From Kingdonia uniflora (taxonomy: Eukaryota > Streptophyta > Magnoliopsida > Ranunculales > Circaeasteraceae), in contig JACGCM010000779.1 of the NCBI GenBank assembly GCA_014058105.1, forward strand, positions 2,480,001 through 2,544,000: a stretch of DNA of 64,000 bases, in the 5' to 3' direction. The notes beneath the pieces were generated by a model that did no database searches, was not told the origin of the DNA, and was given only the letters and a program-made list of their open reading frames with translations. The first letter of the stretch is position 1; each line of letters starts with the position of its first letter. This document shows positions 32,760 to 43,606 of this stretch, piece by piece. Both the position numbers and the translations under genes were made by a program.

Positions 32760-33800
32760 GCTCCATACTCTTCCAAGGCCTCACAAAGATGAGAGTTGTG
32801 TTTTGAAGTAAAAACGCACTCATATGATTGCGGGCTTCCTTGAAGTAGGACATCCTCACAAATACGAGAGTCATTTTTTAAAGTAAAAACACACTCACAT
32901 GACTGGGGGCATCCTTGAAGTCAAACATCCTCATAAAGATGAGAGTCGATTTTTGAAGTAAAAATACACTCACATGATTGGGGGCATCCTTGAAGTAGGG
33001 CATCCTCGTAAAGATGAGAGTCATCTTTAAAAGTAAAAGCACACTCACATAACTGGGGGCATCCTTGAAGTAGGATATCATCGAAAAAACGGTAGTCATA
33101 TTTTAAAGTAAATATGTACTCACATAACTGGGGGCGTCCTTGAAGTAGGACATCCTCGGAAATACGATAGTCATTTTTTGAAGTAAAAACCCACTCACAT
33201 GACTGGGGGCATCATTGAAGTAGGACATTCTCACAAAGACAACAGTCATTTTTTAAAGTAAATGCGCACTCACATGACTGGGGCCATCCCTGAAGAAGGA
33301 TATCTTCGCAATGACAAAATTTATTTTTTGAAGTAAAAACACACTCACATGACTGGAGGCATCCTTGAAGTAGGACATCCCCGAAAAGATAAGAGTCGTG
33401 TTTTGCAGTAAAAATGTACTAACATGACTAGGGGCATCCTTGAAGTAGGACATCCTCGCAAATATGAGAATCAGTTTTTGAAGTAAAAACACACTCACAT
33501 GACTAGAGACATCCTTGAAGTCTGATATCTTCGCAAAGACGAGAGTCGGGTTTTGAAATAAAAATACACTTACATGAGAGGGGGTGTCCTTGAAGTAGGA
33601 CATCCTCGCAAAGAGGAGAGTCATCTTTTGAAGTAAAAACACACTCAAATGACTGGGGGTGTCCTTGAGGTAGGATATCCTTGAAAAGACGAGAGTCATT
33701 TTTTTAAGTAAAAATGCACTCACATGACTGGGGGCATCCTTAAAGTACGACAACATCACAAATATGAGAGTCATTTTTTGAAGTAAAAACACACTCACAC
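32760..33800. repeat. 75-bp tandem array of element D, left part (about 13 units)
   Basis: The landmark 'ggggcatccttgaagtaggacatcctcgc' recurs every 75 bases, for example at about 32911, 32986 and 33061. Between landmarks lies 'gagagtcattttttgaagtaaaaacacactcacatgactg'. Cut at 33800 by element C and resumed at 46992. Because 75 is a multiple of three, a minus-strand frame stays open over many units. Confidence 0.93.
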
Positions 33801-34484
33801 TATAGTAGCCTACTCGTAGCCTTCGACAGTCAGTCGAAGCCCACTCAATCTCTAAAACAGACTCCCCAGAGATCTCTCGAAGACGAAGCTTCAACATCAT
33901 GCAAAGCTTCGAGAACGGATTAACGTGCCACAGCAGAAATTCTTCAACCTCACTAACACATGGTTAAAGCAAGATAAGACAAAAAATTACCTCATCAAGT
34001 CAGACTGCGCATTCATTGGCCCGTGCAGCTACAGTGACAGGTCTAACCACCGCGCCGTTTAGAGACATCATCAATAAATGTTGCAGTGACAGTACCGACA
34101 TGACGGACCCCCATAACTCGCTGGGATTTCCTGACAGTAATCATGTAAACCTGGCCAACCCTTGGTAACTTAGCTCCCTATATCTCTATAAATAGAGGAG
34201 AAGGGAAACCAAGGAGGGATTAGAAAAATCATCTCCTACCCTTTGCATTTTACCTTCGACCACCCAGATACTCTATACTCGAACCCAATTATTTACTCTT
34301 CAGTAATACAATCTGTCTTAAAAAATCCTCATCAGAAGTCGTAGAGAGCCACATTCGGGCCTCTGCACAAGTATTTGTCCATTGTTAGATCTTACTTTAA
34401 GTCATTTACTTGTTTCCTTTAATTGAGAATCAATTCTATGCTGTAAGAACCAACTTCACATCCGAACAAAGTTAGGTCCCTACA
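33801..34484 (+). repeat. Element C 5' LTR (684 bases)
   Basis: TATAGTAGCCTACTCGTAGCC to GGTCCCTACA. It is 32 bases shorter than the 3' LTR because one interval between two 'aagcccact' copies is missing near 33845. Confidence 0.92.
34187..34195 (+). promoter_or_regulatory. Probable TATA box of element C LTR promoter
   Basis: TATAAATAG near the middle of the LTR; the 3' LTR has TATAAATTG at 46694-46702. Confidence 0.6.
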
Positions 34485-34502
34485 ATTGGCGCAGTCTGTG
34501 CT
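34485..34502 (+). other. Element C primer-binding site
   Basis: ATTGGCGCAGTCTGTGCT directly after the LTR. It differs from A and D in having GGCGCAG where they have GGCGCCG/GGCGCCA. Confidence 0.72.
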
Positions 34503-34559
34503 TCCCACCCTACCAATCTCCTTTCCATCTTCCCCTCCTTTTGTTTTTCAGTACAACAG

Positions 34560-36195
34560 ATAACCCTCAATAACCCCCACACGCCGTTCTAACTCAACCC
34601 AGGCAGGCCACTCCATTGACGGAGTCACTTCCCAAATAGCCCTGCTATCCCAACAAGTTGCTCAGGCAGAGGAGCGCCACAAGAACCAACAAAACTTGGA
34701 GCGTGAAAACCACCGCTTGGCACGAGAAACTGAGCGAAATTGCCGCTTGGATGATGAAAACAGATAGAACAGAGAAATCGATGAACTGCGTAACACCGTC
34801 CGAGAGCTACAGAGATTGCATCCCTTGGTACCTGTTCGCCCGTCCCAGGCACCAGACCCATCGCGCATCTCTGCTTGCGGCATCCTAGGACCTTTACTAA
34901 ACCTCGAGATACCCCCCGTTCACACCGGTCCAGAAGGTTTTCCCCGTATTATCCCCCCAACCGGCTCAATTCACCTCAGGATTTACCCCACATAAGACTC
35001 TTCCGACTCAACCCTCCGCTCCTCCAGACACCCCAGACGTTGTCCTGCCCGAGAACGGCTCGGTGAACGCAGTGCTAATTTTATATCACATACTCGACCT
35101 CACAACCTTCGAATTCATCAATCTCCCCCACGTCCTGCGTATGCCACACAGCAAGACCTCGACCACAAAATACCACCCGTCATTCGCGTCGGTACGAGCC
35201 CCGCCACAAACTCTAGGAGCCGCCTCAATAACCCAATCTGCCCCAACTTTTGGCTATCGAAATACCCTCCAACTTTCGTGCCCTCGAAGCTCATGAAATA
35301 CCATAACACAGACCCCAAATCCCACGTCCTCAAATTCCAAAACTCCCTGAGCCTCTACTCTATGGCTGACTACCTATTATGTCACCTTTTTCCAGCGAGC
35401 CTTACCGATAAACCCCTTCGATGGTACTACAATCTCTCAAATGGATCGATTCGTAACTTCGAGCAACTTTCACACATCTTCATTGCCATGTTAGCCTTCA
35501 ACAAAGATAGAGAGGTCAGAGTTGACGCTCTCTTCAATTTCAGAAAATCCAGCAGTGAGACCCTCGAAGCCTTCACCAGTAGATTCCTCGACAAATCCCA
35601 GAAAATTGAAAATCTCGACTGCTCGAATGCTATTTTGGCATATTCGAATGCCCTGCCCGACCATAGCCGAGAAAAAGAGCACCTAGTCCTCCACAAACCA
35701 AAAATACTTAAAGAGATTCTCACGAAGGTCAACGGCTATATTGATCTTGAACGCCTCCAAGGGTCCCGCAAGCAGAGCCAACCTTCGCAAACAGTAAACT
35801 TCAATAAACCTCGGCAACACCTCCACCCTGCTCCCGCATCCCTGATCGCTCCTGTCTCACTAGAGACTGAGAGCCGCTAATGCCCCAACATTGATAACAG
35901 CACCGAAGCTCACAAGAAGCGACCAAGGCCTATTTGCCTATACTCACTATCCCCCTCAGCACCCCTTCTACCATAGATACAGGCAGACCCCATTTGGCGC
36001 ATCCTTTTCCCCATCGAAGTCAGACTAGGAAAATCTTGCTGCTTCAACCATAAGTGCAACTGTCACCATACCAATAAGTGCTTCGCCCTTCAACGCTCCC
36101 TTGAACTTATTTTCAGAGCAGGACGTTTACACCAGTATATTGCTGATCTTCCGAGCTACCTCGATGGGTCCTATCTCAAATCTTTATCTACCCCT
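34560..36195 (+). pseudogene. Element C gag remnant
   Basis: The N-terminal region (34621-34830) is coiled coil ('IALLSQQVAQAEERHKNQQN') with one stop at 34765. A proline-rich linker follows. The gag domain is open from 35278 to 35880 (200 codons) with 'KPLRWYYNLSNGSIRNFEQL' (about 35413-35470), 'LEAFTSRFLDKSQKIENLDC' and 'ILTKVNGYIDLERL'. A zinc-knuckle-like 'CCFNHKCNCHHTNKC' (about 36038-36082) and 'FRAGRLHQYIADLPSYL' close it. Stops at 35878 and later separate it from protease. Confidence 0.85.
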
Positions 36196-36199
36196 ACTA

Positions 36200-36870
36200 C
36201 TGAACAAACTTAAGTGCACATCTATAGAGTCAAATTGATCGAAGTTAACAACATAGATACTGGACATTCCAAGAGTAAACTAAAGCGCGTCGAAGAATGT
36301 CACAATCTCACCTATCAGGAGAAATTTCCTACGCTTCTGCCAGAATCAAGCTGTCACCCTCGACTCGAAGGTATATCTTTCATCGAATGTGACACTTCAC
36401 ACGTTCATTTCCCCCATTCTGATCGGTTAGTCATCATGATTAAGATTGAAAACGTCGTCCTCCATACAATGCTCGTTAAAACTGGGAGTGCAGCTGATAC
36501 CCTTTTGCTCATAACAATCCAAACCATGAAGAATAGAGACCTCATAACCACTGCCAACATCAAACTAAAAGGTTTCAATGGATCAACAAAAGTTGGCGTT
36601 GGCCGTTTCAGCCTACCCGTCACTACAGGCCCCATTACCCTTCAAACCAACTTCATCGTCATTGACAAGAAGTCCGAATACCTCGGTATACTCAGACGAA
36701 TTGGCTTCACGCCATGCGAGCTATACCTTTGACCTACCATTAGACCCTTCGATTCAACAATCATAGGGGTACTTCAAACCTTAAAGGCTTGCAACGCCTA
36801 GCCCACTCTTGCGAATACCCAGAGATCGACCAAACCCAAAAACTTGTCAGCCGCCCATAGCAATCACAGC
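36200..36870 (+). pseudogene. Element C protease remnant
   Basis: Open for 172 codons (36214-36732). 'FIECDTSHVHFPHSDRLVI' (about 36379-36435) precedes the active site, which reads 'VKTGSA' (about 36475-36492): the catalytic aspartate is lysine. Then 'GVGRFSLPVTTGPITLQTNF', followed by 'LGILRRIGF', where the family has G-x-D-W. The enzyme would be inactive although the frame looks good. Confidence 0.83.
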
Positions 36871-36879
36871 ATCATTCTA

Positions 36880-37964
36880 TCCCCTCGAATTTGACAGATA
36901 CCACCCCATCCATAGAACCCACTATTTATATCAAACTCGACGGTCCTTGCCGGGGAACACTTATTGGAACCTTCCTCAATGAGTCAGAGGGCCTCGAACT
37001 TTCTGATTTCCTTTGTATAAATAAAGACATCTTCGCCAGGACATTTCAAGATATGCCAAGTGCCGACCCCAACCTGGCATGCCATCGCCTCAATCATATC
37101 CTCCAATCCTCAGCAGTAAAACAAAAGAAGTGTACACTGGCACCACGACTCTGAGAAGCCGTGAACCTTGAAGTAGTCAAGCTCATTGCCGCAGGCTTTA
37201 TCAGAGAAGTGAAATATACAGACTGGATATCAAACATTCTAGCAGTTCCTAAGAAGAATGGCAAGATCCGAATCTGCGTCAACTTTACAGACCTTAACAA
37301 GCACACACTGATGGACAGTTTCCCACTCCCAAATATCTCATCACTACTCGATGCCACTGCTGGACATGAGCGCCTATCCATGATGGACTTAGCTTCAGGC
37401 CACAATCAGGTACCCCTCCTCCCCGAAGATCAACTTAAATCTTCATTTATAGCTGAAAAAGGCTTTTACTATTTCAATGTTATTCCCTTCGTCCTTAAAA
37501 ATGCCGGTGCCACCTACCAACGCCTTGTCACAATAATGTTCAAACCCTTGCTTAGAAAATCTGTCAAAGACTATATCGACGATATGTTATGCAAGAGCCT
37601 TAAGAAATACAACCATATCCAAGACCTCTTAGAAATCTTCACGATTCTTCGCACATATAATATGAAACTTAACCCGGACAATTGCCAATCTGGCGTGTCA
37701 TCCGTAAAAATTTTGGGTCACCTTATCAGTAAACGCAGGATAGAGATTAACACCAACCACATTCGTGCCCTCATAGACATGTCTTCGCCCCGAACCAAGA
37801 AAGAGGTCCAAAAAGTGTTGGGCAGGATAACAACCCCTAATCGTTTCATTTTCAAATCCTTAAATCGATGTGCCTCGCTCTTTTCCCTCTTACGCGATCA
37901 AGGCGTCCACAAAGCAAAAAAGAAAAACAATCCCGAGATCGACTGGACCCCTGAGTGCAAATAA
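36880..37964 (+). pseudogene. Element C reverse transcriptase, nearly open
   Basis: Linker 'CRGTLIGTFLNESEGLEL' (about 36949-37000), one stop at 37152, then open for 267 codons from 37161: 'FIREVKYTDWISNILAVPKK', 'FTDLNKHTLMDSFPLPNI', 'MMDLASGHNQVPL', 'GATYQRLV' and catalytic 'DYIDDMLCKS' (about 37570-37597), through 'FKSLNRCASLFSLL'. YIDD is intact. Apart from the single stop the RT is complete in length for the family. Confidence 0.9.
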
Positions 37965-38400
37965 GCCTTCCTTGAACTAAAAAATTATCTTGGCCGTCCA
38001 CCAATCATTAGTACACCTATCAAAGGTGAAACACTCTCTTTATACCTTACTACCACATAAACCTCTCTCAGTTCAGTGTTCATTCGACTTGATTCCAACA
38101 TCGAAAAACTTGTATATTTATCAGCAAAACCTTAATCCCCGCAGAAACTCGATATTCAAAACTTGAGCGCTTACTCCTCACACTTGTCTATCAGCCCGTA
38201 AGCTCAAATAATATTTTCAGGCTCATCCCATTCTTGTTATTACCAGTTATCCCCTTAGAGAGGTACTTAGCAAAAAAGAAAAATCCAGGCGAGTGCAACA
38301 ATGGTTCGTATACCTTGACGAACATAACATTACCTTCGAGAAGCAAATATTCCAGAAAGGCCAAGTAGTAGCAGACTTTCTAGCTGACTTCCCGATCGAA
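37960..38400 (+). pseudogene. Element C RT-linked RNase H remnant
   Basis: 'WTPECK-stop-AFLELKNYLGR' (stop at 37962), 'FISKTLIPAETRYSKLERLL' (about 38119-38178, after a frameshift), and, from 38293, 'WFVYLDEHNITFEKQIFQKG' with 'VVADFLADFPIED' (about 38369-38405). The core catalytic part has decayed. Confidence 0.78.
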
Positions 38401-38940
38401 GATGATGACTGGGAAGAACACGAAGTGGATTTATCAGAAGATCAACCCGAGATAGTAGATCCCTGGGACCCTCTCACTGGCTGGCATTTATTCATAGACG
38501 GATCAGCAGGACCTAATGGCTCAGGCATTGGTATTGTCTTGGTAACACCCACTAATGACCACATAGAGAAAGCTGTGAAACTGGCCTTCGAATGTTCTAA
38601 TAATGAAGCAGAGTATGAAGCCTTGATCCACGGCCTCGACCTCACACTCGACCCTGCCATTTCTAAGCTTACAGTCTTTGTAGATTCCCAACTCATTCAG
38701 AGACATTACACCAGAAAAAAAACCAAGCTAACGGTCGCATGGCTGACTATGCTCTCTTTGTGCGACAGCGCATGGACCGGTTCCCCGAAAAATCCATAAT
38801 TACACATTAGCCTCGAGGAGAAAATAGACATACAAATGCCCTCGCCAACATAGCAGCTATGCTCGGCCAATCAGAATCTCGGACACTCCGTATCGAAGTA
38901 CTCGAACGTCCAAGTATCGACTAGATTGAAATCAATACGA
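38400..38940 (+). pseudogene. Element C second (archaeal-type) RNase H
   Basis: An acidic linker leads to 'GWHLFIDGSAGPNGSGIGIV' (about 38479-38540; D kept), 'NNEAEYEALIHGLDLTL' (E kept, about 38599-38650) and 'VFVDSQLIQRHYT' (D kept, about 38677-38715). After a frameshift near 38720 the end 'PRGENRHTNALANIAA' continues (about 38812-38860). Close in sequence to element A's domain. Confidence 0.85.
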
Positions 38941-38959
38941 TCAATACTGGGGGCGAGAG

Positions 38960-40240
38960 TCACGATCCAGACGATTGGCGAACACCATTTCTTCATTACC
39001 TCAACAACACCACCCTCCCAGATGATCCCAAAGCCAAACATTCCTTGCTAGAAAACTGCCGCAGATATACTATCCACAAAAACCAACTACATCAAAATTT
39101 CCCAAATGGCGTCCTCCTTTGATACATATCCCAAGCCGAAGCCTCTTAAACCTTTGCCGAACTTCACAAAGGAACCTGCGGTGCTCATACTACTGGTCAT
39201 TCTATGGCCCTTCGAGCTGTTACCCAAGGATTTTTTTGGATCGGTATGAATAAACAAGCCTCCGACTATGCAAAACACAGCGACAAATGCCAGCGTCACA
39301 CTGATGACATCCATAGCCCCTCTCAAGACCTCCACTTCAGTCAAGTTTCCTGGCCATTCAAAAGATGGGCCATCGATCTCATTGGACCCTTCCCAAAAGC
39401 TTCAGGCAGTAGAGAAAATATCCTCGTCGCAACCGATTACTTTACAAAATTGGTTGAAGTGGTACCTCTATGCCGAACCAGAGAAGAAGTTGTTAAATTT
39501 TTATGGAAAAACATTATCACTCGCTTCGACTGTCCCCATATAATTCGATGTGATAATGGTCCCCAATTCGTTGGCAGCAAAGTCAGAAACTTCCTCAAAA
39601 AACACAACATCATCCTCTCACCCTACACACCTTACTATCCCTAGGGCAATGGTCAAGTCGAAGCAATTAACAAAACCATCGTCGATGGTCTTAAGAAAAG
39701 AGTTGATGCAAAGAAAGGGCGATAGATTCAAGAGTTACAACACATCCTCTAGGCCTATCGCACAACCCTAAGGAAATCTACAGGATGCACCCCCTTCCTC
39801 GTAACATATGGAACCGAAGCTGTATTACCAACCCAATTCGAAGTACCCACTCGAGACCCTAACTTCCCAGACGAAGAGAATGAGTTCGGACTTGCTTGCA
39901 ACATGATATGGATCGATGAAACCAGAGATCGAGCTATCGCCAACCTTGGCCGGTACCACACATCACTTCAGAAATCTTACAACAAAAAAGTTTGACCTTA
40001 AAATTTCAACATTGGAGATCTGGTACTTCGACGTGTCAATCAATCTTCGAGACCTCGAAATGCTGGCAAGTTAGCCGAATCATGGGAAGGACCATATGTT
40101 GTCTATGATAAAACAGACAAGGATTCTTATTACTTAATGACGGAAGACGAAGAGCCTCTACCGAGTCCCTGGAATACAATACAGCTGGTCTCCTATAACA
40201 GGCCATATCTCCAACCATGTACAACTGATGTAATCTAGAA
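38960..40240 (+). pseudogene. Element C integrase with intact catalytic triad
   Basis: The zinc region includes 'LHKGTCGAHTTGHSMALRA' (about 39162-39218) and 'SDKCQRH' (about 39280). The catalytic residues are all present: 'WAIDLIGPFP' (about 39367-39396), 'CDNGPQFVG' (about 39550-39576) and 'GNGQVEAIN' (about 39645-39671). Stops are TAG at 39642-39644 (CAG to TAG), 39722 and 39750, and TGA near 39992. The C-terminal part has 'GCTPFLVTYGTEAVLPT' and ends 'PSPWNTIQLVSY' (about 40159-40195). No chromodomain. Confidence 0.9.
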
Positions 40241-40319
40241 CATTCAATAAACAAGTTTTTCAACACTTACTTCGTCTCCTACTTCATTTTGAATTTTTAG
40301 ATTTAACTCAGGTGTCATG

Positions 40320-41010
40320 TCAACCTTCGACGCGACTGATACTTGGGAGCGATCTTGAATTGCTCAAGCTCCCAATTTCGAGCAAACTCGAGGGGCAAGA
40401 ATGGTCGAAAGGCCGGACACTCAGGGATGCATTGGACGCGACCAGATATTGCTTTGCTGTGGCTTAGGCCTTTAAAACCCAGTCCTTTTCTTGATTGACC
40501 ATCGGTATCAAGTCCACCCTCGCCCCGACTGATACTTGGGGGTGATCTTGAATTGCTCAAGTCTTTAATTTTGAGCAAACTCGAGGGGCAGGGATGGTCG
40601 AAAGACCAAACCCTCGGGGACACATTGGGGGCGATCAGATATACTTCGTCCAGGCTCTGAAGCCGTCGAAGTCCTGTCCTTTTCTTGGTTTACCACGGGT
40701 ATCATTTCCACCCTCGCCCCGACTGGTACTTGGGGATGACCTTGAATTGCTCAAGTTTCCAACATTCGAGCAGACTCGAGAGACAAGGATAGTTGAAAGA
40801 CCGAACCCTCGGGAATGCATTGGAGGCGATCAGATATTGCTTTGCTGTAGCTTAGGCCTTCGAAGTCCAGTAAATTTTTGGGTTTCCTCTAGGTATCACG
40901 TCCCCTTGGCCCGACTGATACTTGGAAGCGACCTAGAAAATTTCAAAATTTCAACATCGTTGTGGCTTCGGCCTTCGATGTCTAGAAAAACATTCTGAGT
41001 TTGATCTATA
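40320..41010. repeat. About 191-bp tandem array of element C (3.6 units)
   Basis: 'gactgatacttgggagcgatcttgaattgctcaag' forms recur at about 40336, 40528, 40719 and 40914. Units share 'tcgagcaaactcgaggggcaa' and 'gcgatcagatattgctttgctgtggctt'. The array lies directly after pol. Confidence 0.88.
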
Positions 41011-41510
41011 CATCGTTGATACTCCCCAGGTTTTGGTCACATTACAGTCATTCATACAGACCAAATTTCTACTCAAACAGATCCAAGTTCTACACTTCCA
41101 AACAGTAACCGTATAGAAAAATACTATCTATAATTCTATCAATTGCAGAGCACATTCAACATATTATCCATAAGAGGATCAGTTGTAGTACAATTCAAAG
41201 ACCAATCATCAAGAGTCCAAAATAAGCAAACTCAACAGAATGTGCATTCAAATTCTAATAATTCAAGGTCAAATCACGATTATACAATCCATCAGCAAAT
41301 CAAATATCAAATCAGAAGTTCAGAATCAGTATGTTCCGAAAATATGCATCAATATGTTCAGCATCAATTTAAGGAGTTCAAACAGATTACAAAAACACAA
41401 ATAACCTACCGAGTTCAGAGACAAACAGAAAACAAGAACATCGTTCAAAATATTACAACTCAAACATTTTAATCAACAGAAGAAGAAATGTCATCCCAAC
41501 CTCATATACC
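41011..41510 (+). other. Stretch without recognised gene in element C
   Basis: AT-rich. A + strand frame (41143-41472) is open but is made of glutamine, asparagine and serine from AT-rich low-complexity sequence, with no homologue in the other elements. I see no gene. Confidence 0.45.
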
Positions 41511-42115
41511 TCATACCGGCGTGGTTATGCCTTCCTGATCCACAGCTCCCCCAGCAACTTCATTCGAATCTCCAACGACCAAACCACCAATAGTACTACC
41601 AATGGGTGCTCCAGCAAGCGAAGTATCTGCACCACCCCTAATACTTCCAACTGCTTCTTCAGCAATGTTCGCCTCTCCTCCCTTCATCTGCAAATCATCC
41701 CCTTCAAAAAAATTTGGACACACAGGGTAAGGTTCCGATGTCTCGGGGTCATACCCCTTATCATCTATAAAGCTTTTCAACTTAACGTTCGTTTTGCATT
41801 CGCCAGCATACGACCGCTGGAAACTCACCTTCTACTCAGCTTTGTCCCTCTCACACGCCACAAGCTTCGCAGACCACTCTCGCTTCAACCTCGACCGCTA
41901 CAGCTCGAGCCTTTCGTCATAAGAGTCGGTAAGCACCCCCAGATCCTGCTTTAACTTCCTAACTTCAGACTTCAGACACCAGTGATGCCTCTTTCCCACG
42001 AGAAAGATTCAGATTCTCCTTTGCTTGTTTTAATTTCACCTTCACTGCCTTCATTGCCTTGCTGCAAGTCTGCACCCAAGCATCCGTCTCCTAAAATTTT
42101 CAAGAAATCAATGCA
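41511..42115 (-). pseudogene. Element C antisense gene, C-terminal coiled coil and acidic tail
   Basis: Minus strand: coiled coil at about 42115-41850 ('MKAVKVKLKQAKENLNLSRG', in pieces), then 41828-41511 open with 'LKSFIDDKGYDPETSEPYP', 'FFEGDD' and a glycine/alanine-rich end. The 'KGYD ... acidic' pattern matches the A copy (14150-14080). The stop at 41511 would be the end of the antisense protein. Confidence 0.6.
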
Positions 42116-42440
42116 ACTTGAAACTTAAAGAATTTTCAAGAAATTGCAAAATACCACAACAGCAAGCCATATATAGTTACCTGAAGCATATATTTCTTTA
42201 TCTCCTTCGAAGCCTTGTCTGGGTCATCTTCCCAGAGCTCGACCATCAAAACCTGCTTTGCCACAGCCTGCTCCTGTCATTCAACCTCCGTCCTCTCTTC
42301 ATCTTCCTCCAGTGTATCATCCTCCAGTGTATCATCCCCCCCCAACACCTTACGCCTCTTGCATTGGCCAACCTTCGATTGCTGCACCTTCGAAGCTTCG
42401 AGGACTACCGGGCCTTTCTCCTTTTCAATTTGAGCAGCTA

Positions 42441-42759
42441 CTACCTCGACCTAAGCTTCAGCGTATCTCCTGCTACCACAGGCACTGGAATTCTTGGCTT
42501 AAAACCCCATCCGCGATCACGGTACAAATTGTTAGTTTCTTGGCAACTCTTCCCCTCCCATCTCTTTTTTCCCCTTTGAAACACCTTCACCTTTCTTTCT
42601 CTTTGGTAGCTTTGACGTAGCGGGTACATCTCGATGCAGGGAATCAGCCTTCTTCCTCCTTTGCCTTTTGATTTTGAGACTATCAAACACAGAATTTACC
42701 CAGTCTTCACTAGCTTCGAGCAGCGTATCAATATAATTTACCGGATTATCCCAAGACAA
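42441..42759 (-). pseudogene. Element C antisense gene, basic middle region
   Basis: Minus strand frames 42759-42532 and 42686-42441. The first starts 'MSWDNPVNYIDTLLEASEDW' and runs into 'SLKIKRQRRKKADSL' and lysine-rich sequence ('KLPKRKKGEG'). Comparable to A's basic region (14580-14530) in place and character. Confidence 0.55.
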
Positions 42760-42797
42760 ACACTCCGGACCTGCAGATTAAAATTAGAACACAGTTA

Positions 42798-43184
42798 TCA
42801 CTTATCTAAGATACACATCAGCAACAACCCTTCCGCAGTAAACTTACTTTCGTTATATACCCTATGATGTAATTTATACGGGTCATCTTTATCTACATTC
42901 TCATAGTTACCCCTTACTATCAGTAAATCTTTATTCCATCCTCGGCCTGTCGAGCACAGGTCAAAGAACCAAGGTTTCTCTGGGTGACATTGGATGTGAT
43001 AGGTCCCCGAGCTCTGACTAGCCTTCCTCAAGTAAAAGGTGATGATGTCAAACCACTTAATCAAACCTCGAACCTCACTAGCTAGTTTTACATTCATCCC
43101 CTCTACAACCCTCATTATCTTATTAAAATTACCGTTCATTTGCACTGGAGCCACTCCCCAGAAATTTAAGACTTCTTTCACCAA
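42798..43184 (-). pseudogene. Element C antisense gene, Transposase_28-like domain (best copy)
   Basis: An open frame of 128 codons on the minus strand. Order: 'MVKEVLNFWGVAPVQMNGN' (43184-43128), a helix, 'LIKWFDIITFYLRKASQ' (about 43055-43005), 'PEKPWFFDLCS' and 'WNKDLLIVRGNYENVDKDD' (about 42935-42880). E carries the nearly identical beginning 'VKEVLNFFNVAPYQLNCN', and A, B and D carry later pieces. The pattern fits Pfam Transposase_28, the antisense domain of grass Tat elements. An upstream exon is implied by the splice-donor-like GTAAGT near 43970 (minus strand). Function unknown. Confidence 0.72.
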
Positions 43185-43217
43185 TCTTTGGAGAGGAAGC
43201 TCCAGTCCTAATCGAAT

Positions 43218-43606
43218 TTAGCCTCTATAAGCCAAAATTCCTTCCCTAGGGTCTGACTTGAAGGTCAACCCTGCCCCTACAACACTCAGATACACCCCTA
43301 CCTTCGAGAGTTCTAGTTTGGCGGCGAACCGATCTAATCTAATCCTCTGTTTAGCTATCACAGCACCTTCGACCCTATCCGACTCATTCGAATCTGCACT
43401 ATCTTCACTCTGTACCATATCTCCCCTCCACTACCAAAAGGCCCTATATTACCCCCCTCCCGACATACTATTTCCTCTTCATCACTATCTTCGGTAACTA
43501 TCGTCCTTCGACGCCTCGAAACCGGAACTTCCTCAGCCGGCAAAACTATTGACAATGGAGCCTCAGTTACAATATCTAAGACTCCTACATCACTACCCTC
43601 ATCCAT
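43218..43606 (-). pseudogene. Element C antisense gene, acidic upstream part
   Basis: Two overlapping minus-strand frames (43606-43358 and 43418-43218). The first begins 'MDEGSDVGVLDIVTEAPLS' and has 'VSRRRRTIVTEDSDEEEIV'; the second reads 'AKQRIRLDRFAAKLELSKVG'. One frameshift between them probably joins a single exon. It precedes the Transposase_28-like part in antisense order. No match to a known family that I recognise. Confidence 0.5.

Noticed and set aside
32760..33800. Regularly spaced repeats resembling a CRISPR array
   Set aside because: The units are contiguous tandem copies without unique spacers, next to a plant retrotransposon pol, and the same holds for all other arrays here.
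40594..40998. A 134-codon + strand frame (and 40623-40315 on the minus strand) as genes
   Set aside because: Both lie within the 191-bp array and simply repeat with it.
41143..41472. A 109-codon + strand frame, glutamine/asparagine rich
   Set aside because: It follows from AT-rich low-complexity sequence, has no similar frame in the other elements, and lies between the array and the antisense gene end.
42118..42620. Long + strand frames opposite the antisense gene of C (153 and 120 codons)
   Set aside because: They mirror minus-strand coding sequence that has homologues in A and E; the + strand frames themselves have none.
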